A stretch of 64,000 nt of DNA. Origin: Leptodactylus fallax (taxonomy: Eukaryota > Chordata > Amphibia > Anura > Leptodactylidae). Position numbers and translations under genes: made by a program. Location: NCBI GenBank assembly GCA_947044405.1, contig CAMRHE010000330.1, positions 1,550,001-1,614,000 on the forward strand, in the 5' to 3' direction. Every line of letters begins with the position of its first letter. Position 1 is the stretch's first letter. Under the pieces are notes generated by a model that made no database searches, had not been told where the DNA came from, and saw only the letters and a program-made list of their open reading frames with translations. Below, piece after piece: positions 24,529-35,502 of this stretch.

Positions 24529-26256
24529 TCAACACACAGACCGAGTGAACGCGTGGTTAATTCAGTGGTGACTTCTGGCAGCCAGAATTTTATCATTCAT
24601 CTCAACATTTATGCAAGAGACAGACCCTAAATTTTTATAAAGTTATATTATGAAATTACCCCGCACAGAGTTATGGACCTATTTATATACAAAAATGGTG
24701 TAAATTCACTTTACAAATGTATCAAATACTAACTTGATTCAGCAAACTTCAACTTGATATTTAATTTGTTATAAATGTTAACATTTGTTGAATTGAGTTA
24801 ATGTTTGTTATATCTGTACAGAAAACTATAATGACTTATTTTTATAAACTTTTATCCAACTTTTCTAAATATTTGTTTCTATTGATTGTAAATATAGTTA
24901 CTTTGTATCCCTTTCCCCTCTTCTCAAACAGCCCCTATCTCTATGTCCAGGAGCCTTTTAAGTTACACGATGATTGAAATTGGAGACAAATATCCAATAA
25001 TACAACTGTGTTTTTTCAGCATTATTATATTGTCCTTTTTATGTTTTCTCGTTTCCTCTGAATCATTACAACCCTTCCATGAAAAAGCTGAACCTATTGA
25101 TCTTTTATTTCTTTGCAAACTCAGTTCTTTCCTGCAATTTTATTCTGGCATTTGAATTAAGTGTCTGCAATTATTTTCTAAACCCCAAAGCCTTTATGAT
25201 CTTTCTTTGAGCTCCATATATTGGTTTACAGATTAACTTTAGCATTTGCACATGGTCATAACAAAAGAGGTTGCAAGAAGCCCTTGTGGACTGTGTTGAT
25301 ATTTCATTATTTCCGATCAATAAATTTTGCAGTTTATTATTTTTAACAGAAATGTCAGGAATTTAATTCTTCTACATTGTGTTAATTCATTTGGTCTTGG
25401 AAGAAATGCATAGTTAATGCAATTTCAGTAACAAGTGCCAAAGTGACTGAAATAAACCTTGACTGTTCAAATAACCTTAAAAATTATTATTATATTGACC
25501 TCACTGTCATAAAAACACCTAGAAATGGTCTAATGGTCCTTTTACTTCCATTGTGTAGCAGAAAGAGATGTGGATATTTTCTTGTCAATATCTAAAAAAG
25601 TCTACTTAATAAGAATCAAGATCATATTGCATATAGTTTCAAACAACCTTGTAAGATTGCATTATACTCTTTTGTAACATACTGTTTGTATCAATCGAAG
25701 TCATGGTGACATTGAAATAGATTCACTTCAAAGTTATTGACCTCTATTGTAAGTTGTGCACACAATTGTAGGTTACAAAGGATTGAACAACAGTATAGAT
25801 GTATACTACCAGGGCAACAAGAACAAGAATAAACAATATATACAGTACAGATATGCCCACGCTTAACTGATCTCCAGTTAGGTTAAAGAATCCAATGTCT
25901 CATTAAATCAAGGCAACACAATATCACAAAAGCCCTTAAAGGCTACAATTCACACCTTCTACATTGTGTTGCCAAACATACAGACATAGCAAAGTTTAAC
26001 TTAACTTTTGATTTCAATGGCTTTTGTTATAAGTTATCATAGTGCAGTGAGTTATCAGATTCACTATAAAGATATGACTATATCTGTACATATATAAATG
26101 GATAGTTAGCATATCACTTTGTGATACCCTGTCATCATGAAACTATGTTGTTTTTAGAAAGGCTGCCTAACTTGTGATACATACATCTGGATTCTAGACA
26201 TGTCCATTGACACAACACAACTAAATATACTGTACAGCATATACTGTGTTTATATA

Positions 26257-26257
<1 letters not shown>
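24529..26257. other. AT-rich non-coding DNA
   Basis: Long AT-rich stretch with no repeats I can pair and no motif-bearing frame. It looks like ordinary single-copy intergenic DNA. Confidence 0.55.
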
Positions 26258-26290
<33 letters not shown>

Positions 26291-26312
26291 GTCTATCTAT
26301 CTACCTACCTAT
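26258..26312. repeat. CTAT microsatellite, fourth array
   Basis: About thirteen CTAT units with GTCT and CTAC variants. Confidence 0.93.
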
Positions 26313-26439
26313 GTATAGCCAAAAGTGTATGGACTCACCTTCTAATTTTTGAGTTAAGATGTAGTAGCATGAGTCTTGTTGAAGGGCTCAGTGGCTGTAA
26401 ACTTGGCATTGACTATTTTCTACAAGTCAATTTGTAAAA

Positions 26440-26960
26440 TTTCTGATTAGTGTTAAGCAAACCTGAACTGCACAGTTCGGGTCTGTGCTGAACTTTGTGC
26501 GTTCGGATACACAACCCCAAACCTCCACGCTGAGGTTTGGGTCCGGCTTCGGCTCATCCCTAAAGCTGGTTAATTGACTGCTGAGCAGCCAATCAACCAG
26601 CTTTAACCCCTGCGATCACTGTGGGAGCCCAGCTGTATCTGACAGCCAGGCTCCCACTGCAACAGCGGGGACGGTGATAACATCGATCCCCGCTGTTTAA
26701 CCCTTAAAGATGCCATGGTCTTGAGCATGTGTTTGTCAGGGAACTGAATGCCGCAGGTGGCATCGGGAGCGGGTGTTAGCTGTAACTGACAGCTAACACC
26801 CTGCTCCTTAACCCAAATATGACTGCGGCATCCAAGGGGTTCCGCCATTCTAAATGTCACCCACGGCAACCCCCGCGGTGAGATCGGGGGGTGCCGATAT
26901 GCATCTTCTACAGCCCAGGGTCTGGCCAGTGACCCCGGACCTCAAGTAGCCCCCAGTACC
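26440..26960. repeat. GC-richer dispersed repeat
   Basis: Contains the inverted pair TTAATTGACTGCTGAGCAGC / CAATCAACCAGC and TAACTGACAGCTAACACCCT with GCTCC. A related block (AATTACAGCTAACACCCTTC) is inside the MITE at 34945-35502. The ends are not defined. Confidence 0.45.
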
Positions 26961-26980
26961 TGGTTGATCCTGCTGAGACT

Positions 26981-27083
26981 GAGGAAGTCAGCCTATGTGT
27001 CTGCATAGGCTGACTTCCTCTATAGACTGCAATACACGTGTATTGCAGTCTATAGTGCTGCACTATAGTGCACTATAGTGCAG
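26981..27083. repeat. cluster of three perfect palindromes
   Basis: 26981-26997 and 27004-27020 form a perfect 17-bp stem (GAGGAAGTCAGCCTATG) with a 6-base loop. 27021-27054 is a perfect 34-bp palindrome without spacer, centred on CACGTG. 27058-27083 is a perfect 26-bp palindrome centred on GTGCAC. The three follow one another with almost no spacer. Confidence 0.95.
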
Positions 27084-28014
27084 TCTATAGTACTTCAACG
27101 GGTTCATTCAACACTATTTCTGATCCAACAGGTTTGCCCAGGTGAACTGTGCTACCTTTGATAAATTCCTTGAGGGGCATAGTTTTTTTCTTCTATGTGA
27201 TTTTTCATTTTCTAAAAAAATTATTTTTAATGTTCACTGCTGAGTGTAAATAACTTCTACCTGTAGCATCGAAATACTCACTATACTCCTTGATAAATTC
27301 CTTGTTGTTTCTAAAATTCCTTTAACAACTGATTTGGTCACTAAAAAAAATGGGTTTTGGAAATTTTCTTAAAAATTTGGAAAATTGCCGTTTGACTTAT
27401 AAGCCTTCTAACATCCTAAAAAAATGAAAAAATGTTTAAAAATAATAGCAACATAAAGCAAATATATGATTAATAATATTTATTTGTAATATTAATGATT
27501 CATATTTTTATTGTTGGGTGGCATGGCTCTGTCTGGGACTTCTTTTGGGACTTGTCAGACTTTCTGGTTTGGGGGCAGCACTGTGGCAAGCACAAAATAA
27601 AATGGATCCTGTGGTAGATGTGGTCCCACCCTGAGCTCACTGTCCAAGTATTATACCTCACTGTGGGTGACCATTGATTTGCTCTTCTTCAGTAATTATT
27701 TAAATAGGACACTTCGCCACCTTCACCAATTCCAACTCTTTGAGGCAGATTTAATATTCCTTGTATGTCAGTTTTCTGTCGTCAGGTTTTTGGAAAAAAA
27801 AAAAAGAGACTCTATGATTGCTGCGCTTCCCTCGCTACTTTCCCATATCGAGGGGACATGGTGAAGGCTGCAGGAGGTGGGGCCATTGGCCCTGCCAGAT
27901 TTATAATTTCCCTAAGGCGCACAGCCTGGCAGAGGGTGCACCTCATTTATGCACCTTGTCATCTCAGGGTTAATAAAGACTGGCATTAATAATGCTAGTC
28001 TTTATAAATCTCCC
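27084..28014. other. non-coding DNA, nothing recognised
   Basis: No gene. 27970-28000 contains a small hairpin (AAAGACTGGCATTAATAATG against CTAGTCTTT) at the edge of the next MITE. Confidence 0.5.
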
Positions 28015-28310
28015 CATTGCCTCCTTCAATTGGTGCGGATTTTTTTTTCTAGCCCCCAACGTTCCTGAGCAGTTATTTTTGTCAGTTTCTGCATTCAACA
28101 TGCTTGTAAGGCTCTCTACTGTCAGGTGGGTGGTCCCAGACTGTCTGTCCACTGCACCAGGACCAACCACCTGACAATAGAGAGCCTAATTAGCATGTTG
28201 AGTGCTGAAATTAACAGAAATTATTGTTCAAAAATGGTAGGGTCTAGAGAAAAAATTACAACTGCACCAGAATTAGGGGAGCGGCATCTATAGAAGAAAG
28301 AAAACAGTTG
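28015..28310. repeat. palindromic MITE
   Basis: The left arm has TTTCTGCATTCAACATGCTT, GGCTCTCTACTGTCAGGTGG and GTGGTCC. The right arm has the inverse: CCACCTGACAATAGAGAGCC, AGCATGTTGAGTGCTGAAA. The outer parts match more loosely (GGTGCGGATTTT against CAACTGCACCAG). Confidence 0.75.
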
Positions 28311-28781
28311 GGGGTGGAGATGGTGAAAGGTTCCCTTTATATAACCTAAAATGCATCTAATGTTTTGGTTAATTTTTTATAAATGTGATTAATCATAAGG
28401 TTGGAATAAAGTTTATTTTGTTTTTTATTTTCTCCAAAGTATGAGTAGCATCGATTTCATTTAACATTTTGTCCAGTGAGCTAGAGAAGAAATATTACCT
28501 CTTTGAGTACCAGCCAAAGGTCATGTAGCTAATAGTGACCTCTGTCAGCTATAACACATAGCATAGAAAGAATTGACAATTACGGTTCCACTGTATTTTG
28601 TAAGACTCCGGGGGTCATAGCAATGAAATTGTTATGCTGTAGCAGAACTATATTTTAAGGCTTGTTTCGCTGTGCTGAGGCAGAGCCAGATCTTAGATTA
28701 AATGCAGCGGTATTAGAATGAAATCCAGGAAACAATGTATGAAATTCTGAGAACTTCTTAAAAATAGTTTCTACACTATTG

Positions 28782-29315
28782 TGGTTATGGATACAACATG
28801 TTATGTAGGTCTATATACCACTGTGGTCTACATGTTTGATCTTTATTACATACTACTGTGGCCTACATGTGTGGTCTTTCGTTTATATCACTGTGATCTT
28901 CTTGAGTGGTCTTTAGTTATTACTACTGTACATATGTGGTCTTTAGTTAATATTACTATTAGTTAATATTACTGTGGTCTATATGTGTGGTCTTTAGTTC
29001 ATACTTCTGTAATCTACATGTGAGGCCTTTCAATTATATATCACTGTGGTCTTCACGTGTGTCTTTTAGTTATTGCTACTGCAGTCTTCATGTGTGGCCT
29101 TTAGTTAATATTACTGTAGTCTACATATGTGATCTTTAGTTTATATCACTGTGGTCTTCATGTGTGGCTTTCAGTTATTGATACTGTGGTCTTCACATGT
29201 GGTCTTTAGTTTATATCACTGTGGTCTTCATGCGTGTCTTTTAGTTATTGCTACTGCAGTCTTCATGTGTGGCCTTTAGTTAATATTATTGTATTAATGT
29301 GGTTTATATATAAGG
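28782..29315. repeat. 35-bp minisatellite, about 14 units
   Basis: The unit is about TGTGGTCTTCATGTGTGGCT followed by TTTAGTTATTGATAC. Most units are exactly 35 bp. A five-unit block repeats at a 175-bp step: the CGTGTGTCTTTT and TGCAGTC variants at 29045 and 29080 recur at 29220 and 29255. This is a higher-order pattern. Confidence 0.85.
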
Positions 29316-29344
29316 TATTTTGTTAACACTAAAGTGGTCTGTTT

Positions 29345-29640
29345 TTCATGCTACTATGTTTTTGTCAATATGCAAATGATCTTTGGAACCATGACTTACC
29401 TCTTTAGAACAATGACAATGTGGCTCCAAAGAGTTTATTTGCATATTGACAAAAATGACTCACAAGGGGAAAACACCATGTTGATACGCTGAGTTCTGGT
29501 GACAGACTCACTTTAAATATGGTAAGACTCCATTTTCTCATCAATACCAATTCTGTGCAATTTAGTGAAATGCTTCCTAGACCCTCGAAGGGCTCCTATT
29601 TCCAAAATGAATAATGATAGACACATATAGGATATAGGAT
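29345..29640. repeat. dispersed repeat D, copy 1
   Basis: An inner hairpin TTTTGTCAATATGCAAAT ... ATTTGCATATTGACAAAA is followed by CACAAGGGGAAAACACC and the end TTCTGGTGACAGACTCACTT TAA. About 120 bp after this end (TTCCTAGACCCTCGAAGGGC, CCAAAATGAATAATGATAGA) also match the second copy at 40315-40690. Confidence 0.8.
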
Positions 29641-29689
29641 GTGTTTGATTTGGATGACTCTAAACCTATCTGTGGGACTGAGTTGATAT

Positions 29690-29747
29690 TTCTTTTCTGC
29701 AATGTGTGGATGGGATTATCCAGAATACCATTCACGTTGTAGGTACT
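29690..29747. repeat. family A MITE fragment
   Basis: TCTGCAATGTGTGGATGGGA followed by TTATCCAGAATACCATTCAC matches the interior of family A at about 815-870. Confidence 0.55.
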
Positions 29748-30239
29748 GTAAGGGGTCGGCCACTTTCAGACCAATATTGAGGGACAAATGTTATTGTTTG
29801 TATAATAAAAAGTTATACAATTTTCCAGTATACTTTGTGTATCAGTTCCTCACAGTTTTCTAGATCTCTGCTTACTGTCATTTGTTCTGACTACCTCTAG
29901 TGGATGAAATTCTGACCATGGTCATGTGATTTACGGTCCATGGTCACGTGATGAACACACAGGTGCCGCTGGTTATAGTCACAGCACAGTAATCAGACCT
30001 CTGCCTGGTAACGAGCTGTGCACCTGTGTGCTCATCACATGACCATGGACCGTAAATCACATGACTATGGTCAGAATTTCATCCACTAGAAATAACAGAA
30101 TGAATGACAGCAAGCAGAGATCTAGAAAACCGTGAGGAATTGATATAAAAAGTATATTGGGAAATTGTAGAATTTTTTTATTATACAAACAATAACATTT
30201 GTCTCTCAATATTGGACTGAAAGTGGTCGACCCCTTTAG
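29748..30239. repeat. 492-bp near-complete palindromic MITE
   Basis: The arms of about 220 bp mirror each other: AAGGGGTCGGCCACTTTCAG against CTGAAAGTGGTCGACCCCTT at the tips; TGTTATTGTTTGTATAATAA against its inverse; and GTGATTTACGGTCCATGGTC against GACCATGGACCGTAAATCAC near the centre. No coding capacity. It abuts a family A MITE on the right. Confidence 0.88.
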
Positions 30240-30547
30240 GCTAAGGCCCCATGTGACGTCCGGCAGCAAAAAAGCGCAGCGCTTTAGACAGAAAGTTTGC
30301 AAAGGTTTCCTATGCGGACTTTCTGTTTCAATTATGCCTATAGGGAAACCGCCGGCATTTCCGTAGGTACAATTGACATGCTGTGATTTCCAAAACCACG
30401 CCGGTTTTGGAAATCGCCGTTTGTCCACAGCACGGTTTTTACCGCAAAGTGGGCATGGGATTCGCTAGAATCCCATCCACTTTGCTCTGACAGTAAAACG
30501 CCGCGATTTTTTCTGCAGCGTTTACGCCACGTGAGGCCCCGGCCTTA
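30238..30547. repeat. family A MITE, complete copy
   Basis: Starts GGCTAAGGCCCCATGTGACG and ends CGCCACGTGAGGCCCCGGCC TTAA, inverted ends of about 20 bp. Interior GGACTTTCTGTTTCAATTAT, CAAAACCACGCCGGTTTTGG and TAGAATCCCATCCACTTTGC, as in the other copies. Confidence 0.78.
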
Positions 30548-32194
30548 AACAGTTTTTGGTGCAGACTTTGAATCTAATTTGCGCATCTAAAAATGGAAAG
30601 GAGATACTGATACTCCCCTTAACTTTTGGATATACAATATTCCTTGGTTTTGATGTGGAAAAAGACCCATCAAAAACAGTAAGTGTCAATTCAATGCAGT
30701 TTTCCTTCAGGTTTTTTTTTTTTATACTGCCAAAGACAGGAGTAAATTTTAAAGGGATAGATGAAAATGAAACATCCCCACTTTTTTATGTGAACCCCTC
30801 CAAATTTAATTTAAAAAATACATAAAATCTGACTTTATATATAGAACTTATGAGTTATGAACGTACGAGTCCTGTATATTTGGAAATATACTAAACCTGC
30901 TGAGCGACCAGTCCTGCCCTGTATTATAACATCAGTAATACTATCGTGTGAAGGTTATGTAAATGCACATCTCTGATTTTCATATTCTTTTCATTTCCAC
31001 TTTGACTGCGACGGGGAAAAAGTGTAAAGGAAAGGCTGGAATATTTTCATTTGGTACAAACTGTATAAGAGGCATATTCCACCATCAATCTTATGTGAAA
31101 TCAATAAAGTATAATTTGCTTTAATGTCATACTCTGCATTTTCTTCTTGACACCATTTATTATCCATGAAAGGGACTTGTCAGGAGCATTGTTGAAACTG
31201 TACTTCATTAATACAAGAACAGAACATTTAGAAAAATATTTTCGAATAAAATGATTCTGTCCAGCCATCCCCTTGGTTTGCTTTTAATAATATTGAATGA
31301 ATTTCATGGTTTCATCTTTGTCAAAGAGCAAATATTATATTCTATATTAAAGTGCATCTGTCACCCATACCGCCTTGGTGGGCTTCATCTTATATTTTTG
31401 TCAAAAGAAATGTAGCTATTGAGGATGTAGAGGTAGCTCCAGGGCTCTGAATTCAGAACATTCCCAATAACCTCTCTGACATGTAAGAATCCACCAGTAG
31501 TATAAAAAGCTCTGCTACAATTTGCAAGTCTGTTTCTGAGTTTTGGCCAAGTTTTTCTTTTCCTTCAAGGAGAACATATTTGCATGTTACTTTTCCAGAA
31601 TTCGTAGAAGAGCCTTCATGGTCTGTTAGATTCTACACACCACAAGGTGCCCTGCAAAGGTGACATCTTCCTAAGGAGACATAGAACCCCTTCTGATCCA
31701 CATCTATGACCTCTCACTCGCCAACCTAATACCCTGCCTCACACTTATAAGGGGCAATAGCCCCAAAGTAGCTGTCTGCAGATGTGTCTCTCTTCTTTTG
31801 GCAGAAAAGTTTTGGTTTGTCTTTAGTGCAAGTCAATGTCACTGGGTTGCTTGGAAACACAGGCATTGATCTATAGGGAGCTATCTTCCAAAGGGTGTTG
31901 CTAGAGAAAGTTTTGTGTCTTCCACCAAGGTCAACTTAAGTGCATATTCTTTTCCCTGTATTCCTAGTAAAGCATAGTACCACTTCTCACCCTGAGTTCT
32001 GTTCATGTAGTATTTGATAACCAGTCTGCAGTATTGTAAAATGCATTCACTCCAACTCCCAGTATGGGAAACAACTGCGACTGGTATTATTTAGTATATT
32101 GATATGGTTGCAGCTATGGCCTTATTTCAGATCATAGGTGCATGGCCATTCTGACTCAGTCAGATAGCTTCATCTCCCTCTCTCTGTGTTGGTG
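30548..32194. other. non-coding DNA, no gene seen
   Basis: Mostly AT-rich. A frame at 30556-30825 is open for 89 codons but shows no known motif. Nothing else recognised. Confidence 0.5.
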
Positions 32195-32268
32195 ATGTAA
32201 TGAAGGGCGCTGGTGGGGATGTAATGAAGGGTGCTGGCGGTGATGTAATGAAGGGGGCTGACTCAGTT
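32195..32268. repeat. 24-bp tandem repeat, three units
   Basis: GATGTAATGAAGGGCGCTGG and two near copies in tandem. Confidence 0.85.
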
Positions 32269-32554
32269 CCTTATCTAAGCCAGCAGCCATCTCCATTGCT
32301 CCTGATACAGAGCCAGAGAAGGCTAATGACCTCACTAATAATTTTTATGCATAGTAGTCTTCTTGATTCCTGGTCTGACTCCTTTTTGTTTAGAGACTCT
32401 GACTACCCTAGCGTCCTGTACATACAGTCTGGAAGAATATATGACACAGAAGTATTAGAGATATATCTCTATTATATACCAATACATTATGCATGCAAAG
32501 GAAAATACTAGTGAAGCCTTTGGTCAGAGAAGTTCTTTCATTTGGAATGCTTGA

Positions 32555-32624
32555 GTCTGTAGCTTAATGATTAGGGTGCCTGCCTTCCATAAATAAGGTC
32601 TCAGGTTTGAGACCTGAGACAGAC
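32555..32624 (+). pseudogene. tRNA-like sequence (pseudogene or SINE head)
   Basis: GTCTGT at 32555-32560 pairs with ACAGAC at 32619-32624 like an acceptor stem. TCAGG TTTGAGA CCTGA forms a perfect T-arm just before it, and TAGCTTAATGATTAGG resembles a D-arm with an A-box. The anticodon arm pairs poorly (CCTT against AAGG, 8-base loop) and positions 8-9 are out of register by about two bases. It is thus more likely a decayed tRNA-derived sequence than a working gene. Confidence 0.4.
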
Positions 32625-32935
32625 TTAAAGTGGTTGTACCCCTAATAATAAGTATCAGATCACTGGGATTCCAATGATAAGTTGAACAGGAAACAGAAAG
32701 TCCTCCTGGGAATGAGCTTCCTCGGACAGTGCACCCTTCACCAGGCATGCAATCTCCAGCAGACACATAGAAGTAAATATGGTTGTGCAAGAAAACTAAC
32801 ACTTCATTCACATGAAGGATTTAGGGGGACTTTCTTTTCCCTATTCTCCTGATTGCTGGGGGACCCAGCGGTCAGACCCTCAGTGATTTGACACTTCTCA
32901 CCTATCCTGTGTTGGTAGTGGCACAACCCCTTTAA
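32625..32935. repeat. MITE bounded by TTAA
   Basis: Starts TTAAAGTGGTTGTACCCC and ends GGCACAACCCCTTTAA, inverted ends next to TTAA on both sides. TTAA at both borders would fit a piggyBac-type target, but this is only inferred. Confidence 0.65.
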
Positions 32936-33461
32936 TGAAAATGTATTCATTTAAACTGAATAAATCGTTAGACAGGGGATCCCCACAAATGTCCTCTTTA
33001 GTATTCACTAAACCGAACTGATGTCACAGTGCAGTGAATACTAATGAAGATGATGGCTGAGTAAAAGTAAATATTGACTGGGTAAGGGGCCTGAAAGTCA
33101 AATACCAGTCTATCGCTATAACTTCTGATATAGTAAAATAAGTACAATTTTACATGTGGGAATTCTTTTTAATGGTTTGGTACAATTCTTTAATACAATC
33201 TGTGTTGGTCCAAGGGTAGAGCTTTTACGTTTCTTTTTTGCCAAGGAGTTCCTGCTGTCAGTGCTTTCCAAGGCTCAACCTCTGATTCATAGTGTCAAGT
33301 GTAAAGCTCTGAAGATTCTTAGTGACATTACTTTGTCTCAGTCAGGAGTCACATCCACTTCAGCATATTGTGTTATGACACCTGTGATATCTATATAGCA
33401 TATCAGAATTTCTTTGAAAAAAAGATGATCTTGAATAAATAAAATTCTGAATGTTTATTTG

Positions 33462-33493
<32 letters not shown>

Positions 33494-34001
33494 CAACCAA
33501 TGGCCTATTTACTAGTAGTTAGACATTGTAAACTTAGACAGGCATTCTTAAAATACGACCAGATTTATCACAGTGGCTGGTGTTGGATGATAAATCTAGC
33601 GTATCTATAGACTGTCTATTCTAAGTTTATATTACCTTTTATTAAGCTTGCTTTAAGTCAGAATTTTACACAATGTTGGCACATTTTTGGCACCTCAGGG
33701 CACATTTAAGCCACGCCCCCTTTCTCTGAAAATCCACACCAACATGTCTAGCAAGTTGAAAAGTTTTAGCTCACCTAGTTACAAAGATCTGCCACATTTA
33801 CACCAGTGTCTACTTGAAATCACAATAGTAAATCTGGGCCAGTATGTTTTCGGCAATTGGCTAGAACCCAGAGCATCCAGAGGAAATCCATTCAACAATG
33901 GTTTGGGCATACAAAATCCCTGAAGATATTGCCAATGGTCAAAGACCTGTTGACAAAGGTTTTAATCGAGCTAAAATGTTTACGATTGTAAGCTTATGTA
34001 T
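32936..34001. other. non-coding DNA with a TA repeat
   Basis: (TA)n at 33464-33492; no gene or paired ends recognised in the rest. Confidence 0.5.
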
Positions 34002-34448
34002 AAAGATGGGTGAACCCAAGAATATTTGTTTTGTTCTGTGTTTGGACAAAACAAAACCCCCAGTTTGGAACAAACTTGTTTGGATAGAACCAGAAAGAAA
34101 ATTTTTATTCTCTGGGGTCTCTTCATAACCCATAGTATAATAGCTGGAGACTGGGGGTGGGAAAGGTGACAAAAATACAGTAAAAAAATATTTATACTCA
34201 CCTTCACCTTACGTTATTTCTTCGGAGCCTCCTTGTGGCGTCCAGCATTCTGTGTCTTCCTCCTGGAGGCATCTGGTGCTCTTCTCTGATGTCATTCACC
34301 AGAGGAGGAAAACACCAAAGTATAATAATTTTTGGACGACAAGTTGAGTTAATCTGAGATAAATTTCAAATTGTTTGGTTTCATTAAAAACCAATTTGGA
34401 ATATTTGGGTCAAACCCAGCTTGGTACGATTTGATTCGCCCATCACTA
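34002..34448. repeat. MITE, AGATGAGCGAA family
   Basis: Starts AAAGATGGGTGAACC and ends GATTCGCCCATCACT, inverted. The interior has TAGTATAATAGCTGGAGACT and GGTGCTCTTCTCTGATGTCA, found also at 48829-49228 and 54240-54640. Confidence 0.65.
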
Positions 34449-34944
34449 CTTGTGTACACTGAAATATGAAAAGCAAGATATTGTGAGTGTCAGAACTTCT
34501 TGGAATCACATTGTTGACATGCTTTGGGCCTTTCCATGTGTACCACGAGGAGGGCGGAGTGCCGACCTATCTTATTTTGAATTGTAAATCCAGGACTGCA
34601 AGGAATCACTCTGCTGCCTAAGTGATAAGCCATATATTATAGTTTTACATCTTTGTTCTAGGGCTCACCAAGGGTCAAAAGTGGCCTGAAAATATGGAAA
34701 TGAGCAGATTAGATGAAGCATAGATTGGGAAGACTGGAACATGGGTTCTTAAAATGCTGATATGTATTGAATAAGCCATTTTAGCCATAATCTGTCCATT
34801 CTTGTGATAACTCATAACTTGTGATAACTTGTCATATCTCCATACCCCCATGAATATAATGTTATGGTATATACTAGTGATTTCTTATAACATTATGAGA
34901 TGGGAACACCTTTTTCAAAGAAAAGTTGCTTGACATAATAAATA
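34449..34944. other. non-coding spacer
   Basis: Nothing recognised between two MITEs of the same family. Confidence 0.5.
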
Positions 34945-35502
34945 GAGATGAGCGAAGTATTCAAAAATTTGATTTGGCAACTTCGCCGAATTTTGAGAAA
35001 TGAATCTATTCGATCCGAATTAAATCGTGGTGAATCGCATACCAAAAACAGCTATTTATTGGCTGCAGATAGCTGGCGTGGGTGGCAAAATGGCGGGAAA
35101 CCCTTAGATGTCGCGGTTATCTTTGTCTGCTGCATCCAAGTTGTTAAAACCCTGGATCTGTTATGGAGCAGGGTGTTAGGTGTCAATTACAGCTAACACC
35201 CTTCTCCATAACTGATCGGGGGGATTTAACACCTTGGATGCAGCGGTCAAACATGCCATGGTCGCTCGCGAAGGGGTTAAAGGGATGTGACATCACAGAG
35301 CTGGCTGCTGATTGGCTGCACGCATGGAATTGTGGGTGATCCCATTTTCCCAGAGTTCTTTGCCCCATGTAGAGCAGCCATTTTGAACTAAATGCGAATC
35401 GTTACCACGAAGCGTGAGGAAATTCGGATTCGATGCAAATCAAATATTTCCTGAAATTCGGATCGAATTCCACTTCTGCAGCTTTGATTCGCTCATCTCT
35501 AA
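34945..35502. repeat. MITE, AGATGAGCGAA family, large copy
   Basis: Starts AGAGATGAGCGAAGTATTC and ends GATTCGCTCATCTCT, flanked by AATAAAT-like and AATAATAAAT sequence. A second inverted layer (TTCGATCCGAATTAAATCG against CGAAATTCCTCACGCTTCGTG-like sequence) is looser. The interior is shared in part with 26440-26960. Confidence 0.7.

Noticed and set aside
26313..26345. Possible Tc1 end (ATAGCCAAAAGTGTATGGAC) after the fourth CTAT array
   Set aside because: No matching inverted end or transposase remnant was found nearby.
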